A stretch of 64,000 nucleotides of DNA from CAIVVT01 sp963823095 (GTDB lineage: Bacteria; Acidobacteriota; Terriglobia; Bryobacterales; Bryobacteraceae): the NCBI GenBank assembly GCA_963823095.1, contig CAWGKI010000019.1, positions 186,001 through 250,000 on the forward strand, read 5' to 3'. Each line of letters begins with the position of its first letter. Position 1 is the stretch's first letter. The position numbers and the translations under genes are program-made. Under the pieces are notes generated by a model. It had not been told where the DNA came from and did not search any database. It worked only from the letters and a program-made list of their open reading frames with translations. This document shows positions 28,390-36,591 of this stretch, in pieces.

Positions 28390-29406
28390 TTACAGCTCTA
28401 ACCGGCCCTTGTAGACCATCTCTTTGGTTTCGAACTTGCGTTCCAGGCGATTGCCGCCGAGTTGGGTCTGGAAGTCGAGTTCCTTGTCCTTCAGGGTGAT
28501 CTCGTCTTCGCGCGAGAAGTGGAAGTAGATTATTCCCGTTTTGCCGGGAAGATCGAACTCCACCTTCACCGGCCGGAGCGAGCGGCCCGTCCCGCGCGAG
28601 ATCGTGGTCCGCTCCATCAACTCTTCGCGGATCGATTCCGGATCCCGCCCGCCGTACTGGCTGCGGTCCCGGTCGTCGTTGCTGTTGGTTTGATCGCCGG
28701 TCTGCGAGGGATCGCCGGTCTGTGAAGGGTCCCCGTTCCGGCCTTGGCGCGAATACCGGCTGTTGCCCCCGCCAGTGAGCGGGAATCCGTCCACCGCAAT
28801 GACGTACTCCGCGGGCGCGTCGGACGCTGGCTGGGCCTTTGGAGCCGGTCTCTCGCCATTCGCCGCAGCCGCCGGTGGATCGTCCGTCTTGCGCCAACCA
28901 ACCGGCTTTGTCGAATCCGCCGAGGCCGCGGCGTCCGGATCCTGCTGCGCGTGGGCGAGCCGCAACGGCAGCGCGCTTTCCCAACGCACTACGGCTGTCG
29001 AGGTCATCGGATTCTCACGGCGATTGCCGCCACGCCCTCCGCCTCCACGCCCGCCGGGATACCCCATCCCGCCGCCACCGCCCGGGAAGGGAAGCCCAAT
29101 CCCTCCGGGCATATAGATGCCGCCGCGCCGCGAGCCGCCGCCTCCGTTCGGGTAATTGCCACCATTCGGGTCATTGGGGTCGTTCGGGTATTGCCCGCCG
29201 CCCCGCCCGCCCTGAGAGCCCATCCCGTTCTGGTTCGCTTCCAGCGAGACCTTGCCATTGTGAGCCCAGGGCGAGTCGTGCATCAGTTTGTAGATATCGT
29301 CGTGAGACCACGACGCCGGATCCTTCGCATCCCATATGTCGGAGGCAGAACACACGCCCGCCAATCCCAGTACGGCTACGACCGCGAACAGTCTTGTGAG
29401 TTGCAT
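28390..29406 (-). CDS. Secreted Gly/Asn-rich hypothetical protein
   Basis: 338 residues: signal peptide (MQLTRLFAVVAVLGLAGVCSA), a short conserved N-terminal part (DIWDAKDPASWSHDDIYKLMHDSPWA), a low-complexity Gly/Pro/Asn region (about 60-130), a second ordered segment (STAVVRWESALPLRLA), a charged linker with DPSQTGDPSQTGDQT repeats, and a beta-rich C-terminal domain (VKVEFDLPGKTGIIYFHFSRE). I do not recognise the family; this architecture is common among acidobacterial exported proteins. The Gly-rich region suggests a flexible surface or envelope role. A terminator lies downstream. Confidence 0.75.
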   Translation of the reverse strand: MQLTRLFAVVAVLGLAGVCSASDIWDAKDPASWSHDDIYKLMHDSPWAHNGKVSLEANQNGMGSQGGRGGGQYPNDPNDPNGGNYPNGGGGSRRGGIYMPGGIGLPFPGGGGGMGYPGGRGGGGRGGNRRENPMTSTAVVRWESALPLRLAHAQQDPDAAASADSTKPVGWRKTDDPPAAAANGERPAPKAQPASDAPAEYVIAVDGFPLTGGGNSRYSRQGRNGDPSQTGDPSQTGDQTNSNDDRDRSQYGGRDPESIREELMERTTISRGTGRSLRPVKVEFDLPGKTGIIYFHFSREDEITLKDKELDFQTQLGGNRLERKFETKEMVYKGRLEL

Positions 29407-29784
29407 GGTGTTACTTCGTGGACGGACAGCGAGGCGGGCCGGTTGCCGGGATCTCTAAGGATCTTTAATGGAATCAGGCAGGCAGGAACCGCATCGCGCC
29501 CAGCTCACGAGTAGGCCCGCATGCGCCGGCCCCTTCGGGCCGAGGGCAGTCGTCCACGTTTCCGAGAGGGCGGTTTTCCATCCGGCACCACCACCCGTGC
29601 TAAGTTACTTCTGGGTCACTCGCAATCTCGACGGAACTTGTGCAGCAGGTTTCGCCTATTCGCGCGCCAAGCAGTTCGTGCCTTGCCATGGCCTGTGATG
29701 ACTCACAAGAGGGTCCTTCGGTAGACTGCCAATCGATGGTCTTGGCGGTCGTTCAGTCCCGGCCACTAAGCGTATGATTAGCCC
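29407..29784. other. Divergent intergenic region
   Basis: 378 bp between divergent secreted-protein genes. It holds a GGCCCC-TTCG-GGCC type hairpin near 29530 but no supported gene. Promoters for both flanking genes must lie here, though no clear -35/-10 pair stands out. Confidence 0.5.
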
Positions 29785-30243
29785 ATGCACGCCAAACTGA
29801 ATCTCCGCCTTCTCGTGGGCTTAATTGGGTTTGCTTTGTCGGCCTTCGCTCAAGTTGACGGGGCTAAATTTGCGGCCGATTTACGCGCAAAATACGGCCC
29901 TCCGCTCGCCAGAGAGACCTTCACCGGCCGGCCCGGCGTCGAAATGGTGGTGGACTATGCCGCCAACGGTCACGTATGCCGAATCCAACTTCCCCCAGTA
30001 GGACCCAGCCGCGACCCAAACGTGAGAACGCCCCAAGCAATTGACGATTTTCTTTCTGATCTGGTACCGATGAACATCCGCGGAAAAGAGCAGAATCGCA
30101 TGTTGGAGGCCACAGGTCTCCCTTCTGTATCGATTATTGAGTATGAGAATGTCGTGATCGCTGAAGAGTTCCAAGGGCAAAGGCGAACCGGAGTAAGGGT
30201 CACATTCAAGCACGAGACGTGCCGGGATCGGCCAGGATATTAG
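29785..30243 (+). CDS. Small secreted hypothetical protein
   Basis: 152 residues: signal peptide (LNLRLLVGLIGFALSAFA), then a compact domain with FAADLRAKYGPPLARETF, VDYAANGHVCRIQLP and a Cys near the C-terminus (KHETCRDRPGY), so one disulfide is possible. I know of similar short proteins from Acidobacteria but no function. It lies between two minus-strand genes and is probably transcribed alone. Confidence 0.65.
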   Translation: MHAKLNLRLLVGLIGFALSAFAQVDGAKFAADLRAKYGPPLARETFTGRPGVEMVVDYAANGHVCRIQLPPVGPSRDPNVRTPQAIDDFLSDLVPMNIRGKEQNRMLEATGLPSVSIIEYENVVIAEEFQGQRRTGVRVTFKHETCRDRPGY

Positions 30244-30366
30244 CCGTGCAATGCTGAAAGGTCCGCCGTAGACCGTCTCGTCCATTGGCCTCGGCGATGA
30301 GTGGCCCGGGCGAGCCACACTTCCGAATTGGCGGTTTTCCCAGCCCCGGCCGCAGCCTGTAGGTGG

Positions 30367-31332
30367 CTATCGACTTGTACGGGTGCCGTCGTATCTGCTT
30401 TTCACCGATTCGAACAGCGCCCAATAGTCCAGCGACCACGCCCTGGCCGCTTTCGGCTCTGGCGGGCACGGGCGTTTGCTGAACCTCCTCCGCACCTCAA
30501 GCGATGCCAGTGTGCCGATAGCCTTGTCTGTGGAAGAGCCGGCAGACGGAAGTGCCTTCTCCAGTTCCTTTTGCACGACATCGGCGTATTGAGACTCATA
30601 GATGCCCGTCGCGAATTCGGAGTTCGCGGGCTCGCTCGGTAACTGCAAGAACAAGCGCGCCAATGTAGCCGCTGCCGCGGGTGTGTTCAAGTATCGAAGG
30701 GCACGGGCGCCCTCAAGGCGGGTGGCATCCGATTCCAGTAACCGGCCGATTCGACCAAGCTCGGCAGCTTCCCATTGAGCGTTCGGCGCCAGAATCTCAA
30801 CGGACTGGGCGTTCGATCTCAGGTCGCAAGTCAACCAAGGATGCCTGTTCTGTTCGTTCATCTCCAAAGGGACGATGTGCATCAACACGACGTGCAACAC
30901 ATACCGGCCCGGCCGCCGGAATTGGACATATTCATTTACTTCGATCTCCCGGTTTCGGTCTTCCGACCAGCCATCGCCGAGAGTGCTCCCAACGCGGATT
31001 CTGACGTCCTGAGCGGATGGGTCAATTGCGCCATCCCGAGGCTCCCAAACGACAATTTCCTTGAAGTGGCCTCGCCACGTTTCTGGGAAGGCGGTGAACC
31101 CCGGTTGCCCGTTTGCGCTCACGGAGAGCTTTGCCTTAATGGTCTCTCCACGGTGGAAAATCGGTGGCTGTCTCAAACACCGGAATCGAAGGGACACCTT
31201 CGAGCAACTGGGTTCGAAGCCAACAGCCGACAGGCCGCTCGGCCGGGCCGAAGGGAGCTGTCCAAACATGGCGACAACTGTGAGCCCCGTCACGACCAGA
31301 AATCGACCCAGCCGTTTTGACAAAGCGTGCAT
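30367..31332 (-). CDS. Secreted hypothetical protein
   Basis: 321 residues from ATG 31332, chosen because a signal-like segment follows directly (MHALSKRLGRFLVVTGLTVV); the longer open frame upstream would precede that segment with unrelated sequence. A beta-rich N-terminal half (SLRFRCLRQPPIFHRGETIKAKL, FRRPGRYVLHVVLMHI) recalls an immunoglobulin-like fold. An alpha-helical C-terminal half (AELGRIGRLLESD, ALRYLNTPAAAATLARLFLQ) is HEAT-like. The function is unknown. It is divergent from the aldo/keto reductase gene. Confidence 0.65.
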   Translation of the reverse strand: MHALSKRLGRFLVVTGLTVVAMFGQLPSARPSGLSAVGFEPSCSKVSLRFRCLRQPPIFHRGETIKAKLSVSANGQPGFTAFPETWRGHFKEIVVWEPRDGAIDPSAQDVRIRVGSTLGDGWSEDRNREIEVNEYVQFRRPGRYVLHVVLMHIVPLEMNEQNRHPWLTCDLRSNAQSVEILAPNAQWEAAELGRIGRLLESDATRLEGARALRYLNTPAAAATLARLFLQLPSEPANSEFATGIYESQYADVVQKELEKALPSAGSSTDKAIGTLASLEVRRRFSKRPCPPEPKAARAWSLDYWALFESVKSRYDGTRTSR

Positions 31333-31492
31333 TGTCGTGAGTCTTTGACGCCAATGGCATCGAGAATGTTCCCCCGGGCCGCCCTCACTTCTTCGTAAGA
31401 GCGCATACCGGGCAATGGGCCACCCGGCTTCGGCTTCCATCGCTATCGCCTCCCGGCGCGAGCATTCCTGTACCCTGATCGAAGAGACCCTT

Positions 31493-32482
31493 ATGCCATA
31501 CTCCGCTTCCGACACCCGTTACGACGCGATGATCTATAACCGCTGCGGCCGCAGCGGCCTGAAACTGCCGGCCGTCTCGCTTGGTTTCTGGCACAACTTC
31601 GGCGGCTCGGACGTCTTTGAAAACGGCCGCGCCATGGCCCGGCGCGCCTTCGATCTGGGCATCACGCACTTCGATCTCGCCAACAACTACGGCCCTCCCT
31701 ACGGCTCCGCCGAAGAGAATTTCGGCCGCATCCTGCAGAAGGACCTCGCGCCCTACCGCGACGAGATGGTCATCTCCTCCAAGGCCGGTTGGGACATGTG
31801 GCCCGGCCCGTACGGCGACCTCGGTTCGCGCAAGTATCTGGTGGCGAGTCTCGATCAGAGCCTCAAGCGCATGGGCTTGAGTTACGTGGATATCTTCTAT
31901 CACCATCGGCCCGATCCAGGCACGCCGCTCGAAGAAACAATGGGCGCGCTCGATTTCATCGTGCGCAGCGGCCGTGCGCTCTACGTCGGCATCTCTTCCT
32001 ATGAACCCGAGGAGACGCGCCGCGCTGCGGAGATTTTGCGCTCGCTCGGGACACCCTGCCTGATCCATCAGCCGTCGTACAGCATGTTCAACCGCAAGCC
32101 GGAGCAGGGCCTGCTCGAAACGCTCGAAACCGAGGGCATCGGCTGCATCGTCTTTTCGCCGCTAGCGCAAGGCATGTTGACGGACAAATACTTGCACGGG
32201 ATTCCGGAAGGCTCGCGCGCTTCGAAGCATCATTTCCTGAAGCCCGAACAGATCACCGAAGAGAAGCTTGCCAGGATCCGCGCTCTGAACGAACTGGCCG
32301 CGAATCGCGGTCAGACCCTCGCGCAAATGGCGGTGGCGTGGACTCTACGCCATTCCGCTGTGACGTCCACCGTCATCGGCGCCAGCCGGCCGAGCCACGT
32401 AGACGACGCCGTCGCCGCGCTCGCCAACCTGCATTTCCCGGCCGAGCACTTGGCGCAGATCGACACAATCCTGGGCGCATAG
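31493..32482 (+). CDS. Aldo/keto reductase (YghZ-like)
   Basis: 329 residues, NADPH-dependent (alpha/beta)8-barrel reductase. Catalytic Tyr in DLANNYGPPYGSAEENFG, Lys in ISSKAGWD, His in YHHRPDPGTPLEETM. The C-terminal cofactor site includes SPLAQGMLTDKYL and VIGASRPSHVDDAV. The GPPYGSAEENFG segment and length match the YghZ/AKR14 group that reduces glyceraldehyde-3-phosphate and methylglyoxal. ATG 31493 is chosen for family length and MIYNRCGRSGLKLPAVSLG at the N-terminus. A role in carbonyl detoxification or sugar reduction is inferred from the family. Confidence 0.92.
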   Translation: MPYSASDTRYDAMIYNRCGRSGLKLPAVSLGFWHNFGGSDVFENGRAMARRAFDLGITHFDLANNYGPPYGSAEENFGRILQKDLAPYRDEMVISSKAGWDMWPGPYGDLGSRKYLVASLDQSLKRMGLSYVDIFYHHRPDPGTPLEETMGALDFIVRSGRALYVGISSYEPEETRRAAEILRSLGTPCLIHQPSYSMFNRKPEQGLLETLETEGIGCIVFSPLAQGMLTDKYLHGIPEGSRASKHHFLKPEQITEEKLARIRALNELAANRGQTLAQMAVAWTLRHSAVTSTVIGASRPSHVDDAVAALANLHFPAEHLAQIDTILGA

Positions 32483-32588
32483 TAGCTCGACGAAGCGGTC
32501 CCCTCACTGTAGCCGCCCCGTTCAACACAGTGCGAATTGCCGATATGCTGGGATGCACTCAGGACTCATGCTGAAAGGCGGACCCTCC

Positions 32589-33299
32589 ATGAAACGAATT
32601 GCGGCCGTGATGGCGCTTGCGTCATTCCTGTTTGCACCGGGCTCGGGCCGCGCGGACGAAAGCGCAGTCCCTACGTTCCACGAACTCTTCAACGGCAAGG
32701 ACCTGACCGGTTGGGTTAACGTCAACACTGCTGAAGATACGTGGAAGGTCCGCGATGGCCTGCTGGTCTGCTCCGGCCACCCCATCGGCGTGATGCGAAG
32801 TGAGAAGCAGTACGAGAACTTCATCCTGCACATCGAGTGGATGCACATGGAACCGGGCGGCAACTCAGGCACTTTTGCGTGGAGCAGTGCGGTCCCCAAT
32901 CCGGAGAACAGGCTTACCGATGGCGTTGAGATCCAGATGCTGGAGCTCGACTGGGTGAACCTCAACAAGGTGAATGGAATGAAGCCACCCGATGCCTACG
33001 TTCACGGGGAACTCTTCGGAGTCGGAGGCGTGAAGATCGTACCGGATAATCCGCGTGGCCCGCGGAGCAAGTCTGTCGAAAACCGCTGCAAGCCTCGCGG
33101 CGAATGGAACGTTTACGACGTCGTCGCGGTGGACGGCGTGATGAAGCTGTCCGTCAACGGCAAGTTCGTGAACGGCATCAGCCACTCCGCACGACGAAAG
33201 GGCTATCTTTGCCTGGAATCCGAAGGAGCCGAGATCCATTTCCGCAATATCAGGATCATGGAACTGCCGCCCGGCGTGACGACGCCCGGGACGGAATAA
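32589..33299 (+). CDS. Secreted DUF1080 (3-keto-glycoside hydrolase-like) protein
   Basis: 236 residues: signal peptide (KRIAAVMALASFLFAPGSGRA) and a DUF1080 jelly-roll domain with FHELFNGKDLTGWVNVN, DGLLVCSGHPIGVMRSEKQYENF, NSGTFAW, DGVEIQMLEL and the final IHFRNIRIMEL strand. DUF1080 members are concanavalin-like proteins, some shown to hydrolyse 3-keto-disaccharides. ATG 32589 places the signal peptide correctly. It follows the aldo/keto reductase by about 100 bp and is convergent with the sugar-phosphate isomerase-like gene, consistent with sugar use. Confidence 0.88.
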   Translation: MKRIAAVMALASFLFAPGSGRADESAVPTFHELFNGKDLTGWVNVNTAEDTWKVRDGLLVCSGHPIGVMRSEKQYENFILHIEWMHMEPGGNSGTFAWSSAVPNPENRLTDGVEIQMLELDWVNLNKVNGMKPPDAYVHGELFGVGGVKIVPDNPRGPRSKSVENRCKPRGEWNVYDVVAVDGVMKLSVNGKFVNGISHSARRKGYLCLESEGAEIHFRNIRIMELPPGVTTPGTE

Positions 33300-33348
33300 T
33301 CGCCTTCGGTCGCAATACTCATGTCCGCCAATGCGGAGCAGCCCAGGC

Positions 33349-33464
33349 GCGTGGTGGGGCGGACCTCCAGGTCCGCGCGGGCTCTCCAGAGCCCGCCCGC
33401 ACAAGAGCGGGGCTGAATGCCTGCCCCACCACGCGCCCGCGCAGGCTGAAGGTCCACCACGCCC
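33349..33464. repeat. Hairpin cassette B
   Basis: GTGGGGCGGACCTCCAGGTC followed by a GGGCTC-TCC-AGAGCCC hairpin, closed by inverted CCCCACCACGCG and a second CCACCACGCCC end. The loops share TCC(A) with other members while the stems differ. Confidence 0.65.
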
Positions 33465-33473
33465 GGTGATCCA

Positions 33474-34361
33474 CTACTTCACACCGAACACACGCTCCGC
33501 ATACTCGCGGCTGCGCCTGAGATTCTCGCTCAGCGGCCGGGTCTTCTGCGTATTGGGATCCCACGCCAGTTCGACGGTGAGCCAGCCCCGGTAGTTGTTC
33601 TTCTTCAACTCGGCTGCAACCGCGCCGTAATCCACTTCGCCATCGGCCAGTTCTTCCAGCCACACGCCGCCCTTCGAATTGCGCAGATGCACGTCGCCGA
33701 CGCGCTTTCCGGCCTCGCGCAGAATCTGCATCACGTCCTCGCCGCCGCGCAGAGTCCAGTGCGTATCCATGCAGATGCCCACGTTCTTCGCGGTTGTGTT
33801 CTTGACGAAATAGCGCCACTCGCGGGCGTGATCGGCCATCTCGGGAGCGTGCTGGTGCACAAGCAAACGTAGTCTCATTCGTGTCAGCGCTACGCCCAGT
33901 TGTTCTAGCGCCTGCGCCTCCGTCGCTAACTCAGCGTCAGTCTTGGACGCGTGCGCGGGCTTGGGGTCGCAGTTGAAGCTGATGGCTTCCAGACCCTTGT
34001 GCGGCTTCAACCGTTCGGCGTAAGCCAGCGCCGTCTCCACCGTTTTCTGCGACACGTCGTTGTGCATCGGACCGCCGATGTAAGCGATCGGCAGCGACAG
34101 GCCGTGTTTGTCAAGGAGAGCGAGTGTGCCGGCCGTCTTCTCCGGCGGGAAGAAGTTCGAAGTCAGTTCCACCGCCCGGTAGCCAGCCTGTTGAAGGGTT
34201 GCGAAGATCTCGTCAGCGTGGTCGAGCGTCTTCTGCTGCCTCTGTCCGTAATCCTGCTCGAAGATATAGGTCTGGCAGGCCAGGCGCGGCGCGTAGCCTT
34301 TCGCTCCCGCCAGCGGCGCGGCGGCAGCCAAGGCCAGCCATTCTCTGCGCGATAGATTCAT
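33474..34361 (-). CDS. Sugar phosphate isomerase/epimerase-like protein (Tat-type signal)
   Basis: 295 residues. The N-terminus carries a twin-arginine-like motif (NLSRREWLALAAAAPLAGA), then an AP-endonuclease-2 type TIM barrel: ELTSNFFPPE, YIGGPMHND, LLVHQHAPEMADH, GICMDTHWTLRGG, VGDVHLRNSKGG and WLTVELAWD, with His/Glu/Asp metal ligands in these strands. Members isomerise sugars or act as keto-glycoside enzymes, often exported by Tat in Acidobacteria. ATG 34361 starts at the Tat motif; the longer frame reads into hairpin cassette C. It is convergent with the DUF1080 gene. Confidence 0.85.
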   Translation of the reverse strand: MNLSRREWLALAAAAPLAGAKGYAPRLACQTYIFEQDYGQRQQKTLDHADEIFATLQQAGYRAVELTSNFFPPEKTAGTLALLDKHGLSLPIAYIGGPMHNDVSQKTVETALAYAERLKPHKGLEAISFNCDPKPAHASKTDAELATEAQALEQLGVALTRMRLRLLVHQHAPEMADHAREWRYFVKNTTAKNVGICMDTHWTLRGGEDVMQILREAGKRVGDVHLRNSKGGVWLEELADGEVDYGAVAAELKKNNYRGWLTVELAWDPNTQKTRPLSENLRRSREYAERVFGVK

Positions 34362-34417
34362 CTGGGCCACTCCCGCAGTCACCCTATCACCGGCCTTCAT
34401 CCGGCCGCAACGCCGTT

Positions 34418-34584
34418 CCTGGGAGCGCCGATCTCCAGATCGGCTCCGAACGCGCGGGCGAGTGACAACTGCAAATGCATCCAGGTTCACGTGCCTGCGC
34501 GTTCACTCCCGAAGACCCGCAGTCAGTCGCTGGCCGCCGAATTACGAATCGAAGGGAGCCGATCTGGAGATCGGCGTTCCCAGG
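34418..34584. repeat. Hairpin cassette C, 30-bp inverted pair
   Basis: Arms 34418-34447 and 34555-34584 are inverted copies with one mismatch, each containing its own palindrome GCCGATCTCCAGATCGGC. The same GATCTCCAGATC core occurs at 46727, 46811 and 62256. Confidence 0.75.
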
Positions 34585-34728
34585 GGAGGCGCATCTGCCG
34601 CAACATGAAACAACCTTCTGTAACCCGCGTGGCGAGCGGGGCGTATGCTATTCGGAGTCCCCGTGCTTGGTACCCAAGAGGCTCCCGGCTGGTGGCGAAA
34701 GATAGGCCATACGAATGAGGCCACGACT

Positions 34729-34811
34729 GCCAAAACCGGTAAGGGTTACGGTTTTTGGCCTGTAAGTGCTTGATTTCAGGTTCAAAAACCGTAACCCCTT
34801 ACCGTTTTGGC
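34729..34811. repeat. Long inverted repeat upstream of the carboxypeptidase-like gene
   Basis: 29-nt arms (34729-34757 and 34783-34811) built around GGTAAGGGGTTACGGTTTTT, near-identical when inverted, with a 25-nt loop. It ends 19 bp before ATG 34831 and could fold in the leader mRNA, hiding or presenting the GAGGTGAT ribosome site. Confidence 0.7.
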
Positions 34812-34830
34812 CCATGTGTCATGAGGTGAT

Positions 34831-36519
34831 ATGACCAAGCTTGCTCTGTTGTTCAGCGTTTTAGCACCGCTCTCGTTCGGCCAAACCGCGCCTGCTCCGG
34901 CCTCTGCCGAGACGCAGAAGAAGGCCAGCATCGAAGGCGTCGTCATCAACGAAATTACGAAAGAGCCACTGCGCCGCGCGGATATCAAGCTCATGCGCTC
35001 TGGTAAAGATGGAGCGGTGATGGGCAACAATGCCGCCCTCTCCGCAGTCACCGATGCCGCGGGCAAGTTTCACATCGATAACATCGAGCCCGGCGAGTAC
35101 TACCTCAACCACTTCAAAGCTGGCTACGTTCACAGCCGCACCACCTCCGGCTCCTCAACGAGTTTGTTGAAGCTCAGCGCCGGTGAGTCGTTGACGGATT
35201 TGCATTACCTGCTACTGCCCCAATCGGTCGTCGCGGGCCGGGTGATCGATGACGAAGGGGAACCTGTTCAAGGGGCGACCGTTATGCTGATGAGCCCACA
35301 GTACCGGCGCGGTTCCGCTCGATTGTCGCCAGCCGGGTTTGCGCAGACCAATGATCGCGGCGAGTATCGGATTATCGACGTCCCACCCGGCAAGTACTAC
35401 ATTCAGGCGAAAGTCCAGCGGATGATGATGGGAGGGGTAATGCCCACCCCCTCCGCCGCCGCAGGAGCGCCCAAAGCTGCCTTCGTTTCCACGTATTACC
35501 CAAGCGCCGCGGAGAGCGCGCAAGCGACCAGAATCGAGCCTCGTCCAGGACTCGAGCTTTCCGGCCAGGACATAATTCTGCGCAAAGAGAAAGTAGTCAG
35601 AATATCCGGTAAGGCTCTGGACTTGGACGGCTCTCCAGCCCGGCAAACCTACGTCATGTTGATGGCGGTAGATGAGTTCATGGGTTCGTCCAGTGACACG
35701 GGCTCTCCGGTGGACGACAAGGGGAACTTCACCATCAGTGATGTCCTCCCGGGGCAGTACAACCTCGTGGCCAACCGGACGGACGGACAGGACCGCCAGA
35801 GCGCTCATGCCGCCGTGACGGTTGGCGACGTTGACGTGACGAACGTCGTCCTGCAAGCATTGCCCGGTCTCGAAGTAAAAGGAGTGATAGTTCTCGAGGG
35901 CTCCGAGAAGAAGGATCTTGATTTCTCGATGTTCTCTATTGCTCTGAGTTCTAATGAGCCGTCGCCTATTGGCGTCGCCGGGACGCAGGCCAAATCCGAC
36001 GGCTCGTTCACAATTCCACGGGTATCGCCCGGCCGCTACACGCTGATTGTCCACTCACGCAAGGGCGCGCATTACGTCCAATCGATTCTCGCCGGCCCAG
36101 AAGACGTTTTTGGGAAGGAGGTGGATGCTGTCGCACTCGCCGCCGGCACTCTGCGAGTCGTTGTGCGTACCGATTGGGCGAGCGTCTCAGGGACAGTAGA
36201 GATTTCGGAGGACCGCAAGGCGAGTCTTGGTTCGCCGACTGTTGTGCTCCTGCCCACGGACTTGCGCATGCGAAGCACAGACGAATTTAAGGTCGCCCAA
36301 TTCCCCCAGATCCATGGATTCGAGTTCAAGAACGTCCGGCCGGGCGAATACCTTGCGTTCGCTTTCGAGGACTTCGACTATCGTTCTCTTGAGGACCCCG
36401 AAGTGTTCGCTGCCGTCAAAAGCAAGGCCACCAAGGTTAGCCTAGGGCGGGGCGAGTCCAAGGAACTGGCTCTGAAGATGATCCCCTGGCCGGAGCAGTT
36501 CGCCGACCGCATAGAGTAG
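34831..36519 (+). CDS. Secreted carboxypeptidase-regulatory-like repeat protein, paralog 1
   Basis: 562 residues: signal peptide (MTKLALLFSVLAPLSFG) followed by several carboxypeptidase-regulatory/CnaB-like beta-sandwich domains, each marked by G-x-V...P-x-x-G-A and F-x-I-x-x-V-x-P-G-x-Y patterns (about 33-100, 130-200, 255-330, 345-415, 440-520). Typical segments are GRVIDDEGEPVQGATVML and ISDVLPGQYNLVAN. Such proteins are probably extracellular or periplasmic binders. GAGGTGAT precedes ATG 34831. It is about equal in length and domain order to the next gene, so the pair is a tandem duplication. Their target is unknown. Confidence 0.85.
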   Translation: MTKLALLFSVLAPLSFGQTAPAPASAETQKKASIEGVVINEITKEPLRRADIKLMRSGKDGAVMGNNAALSAVTDAAGKFHIDNIEPGEYYLNHFKAGYVHSRTTSGSSTSLLKLSAGESLTDLHYLLLPQSVVAGRVIDDEGEPVQGATVMLMSPQYRRGSARLSPAGFAQTNDRGEYRIIDVPPGKYYIQAKVQRMMMGGVMPTPSAAAGAPKAAFVSTYYPSAAESAQATRIEPRPGLELSGQDIILRKEKVVRISGKALDLDGSPARQTYVMLMAVDEFMGSSSDTGSPVDDKGNFTISDVLPGQYNLVANRTDGQDRQSAHAAVTVGDVDVTNVVLQALPGLEVKGVIVLEGSEKKDLDFSMFSIALSSNEPSPIGVAGTQAKSDGSFTIPRVSPGRYTLIVHSRKGAHYVQSILAGPEDVFGKEVDAVALAAGTLRVVVRTDWASVSGTVEISEDRKASLGSPTVVLLPTDLRMRSTDEFKVAQFPQIHGFEFKNVRPGEYLAFAFEDFDYRSLEDPEVFAAVKSKATKVSLGRGESKELALKMIPWPEQFADRIE

Positions 36520-36591
36520 CGCGCGACAATAGGACCATGCTGGATCTGTCCACGGCAGGCCGAGATTCATCCACGCCCTAATGGAAGCAAA

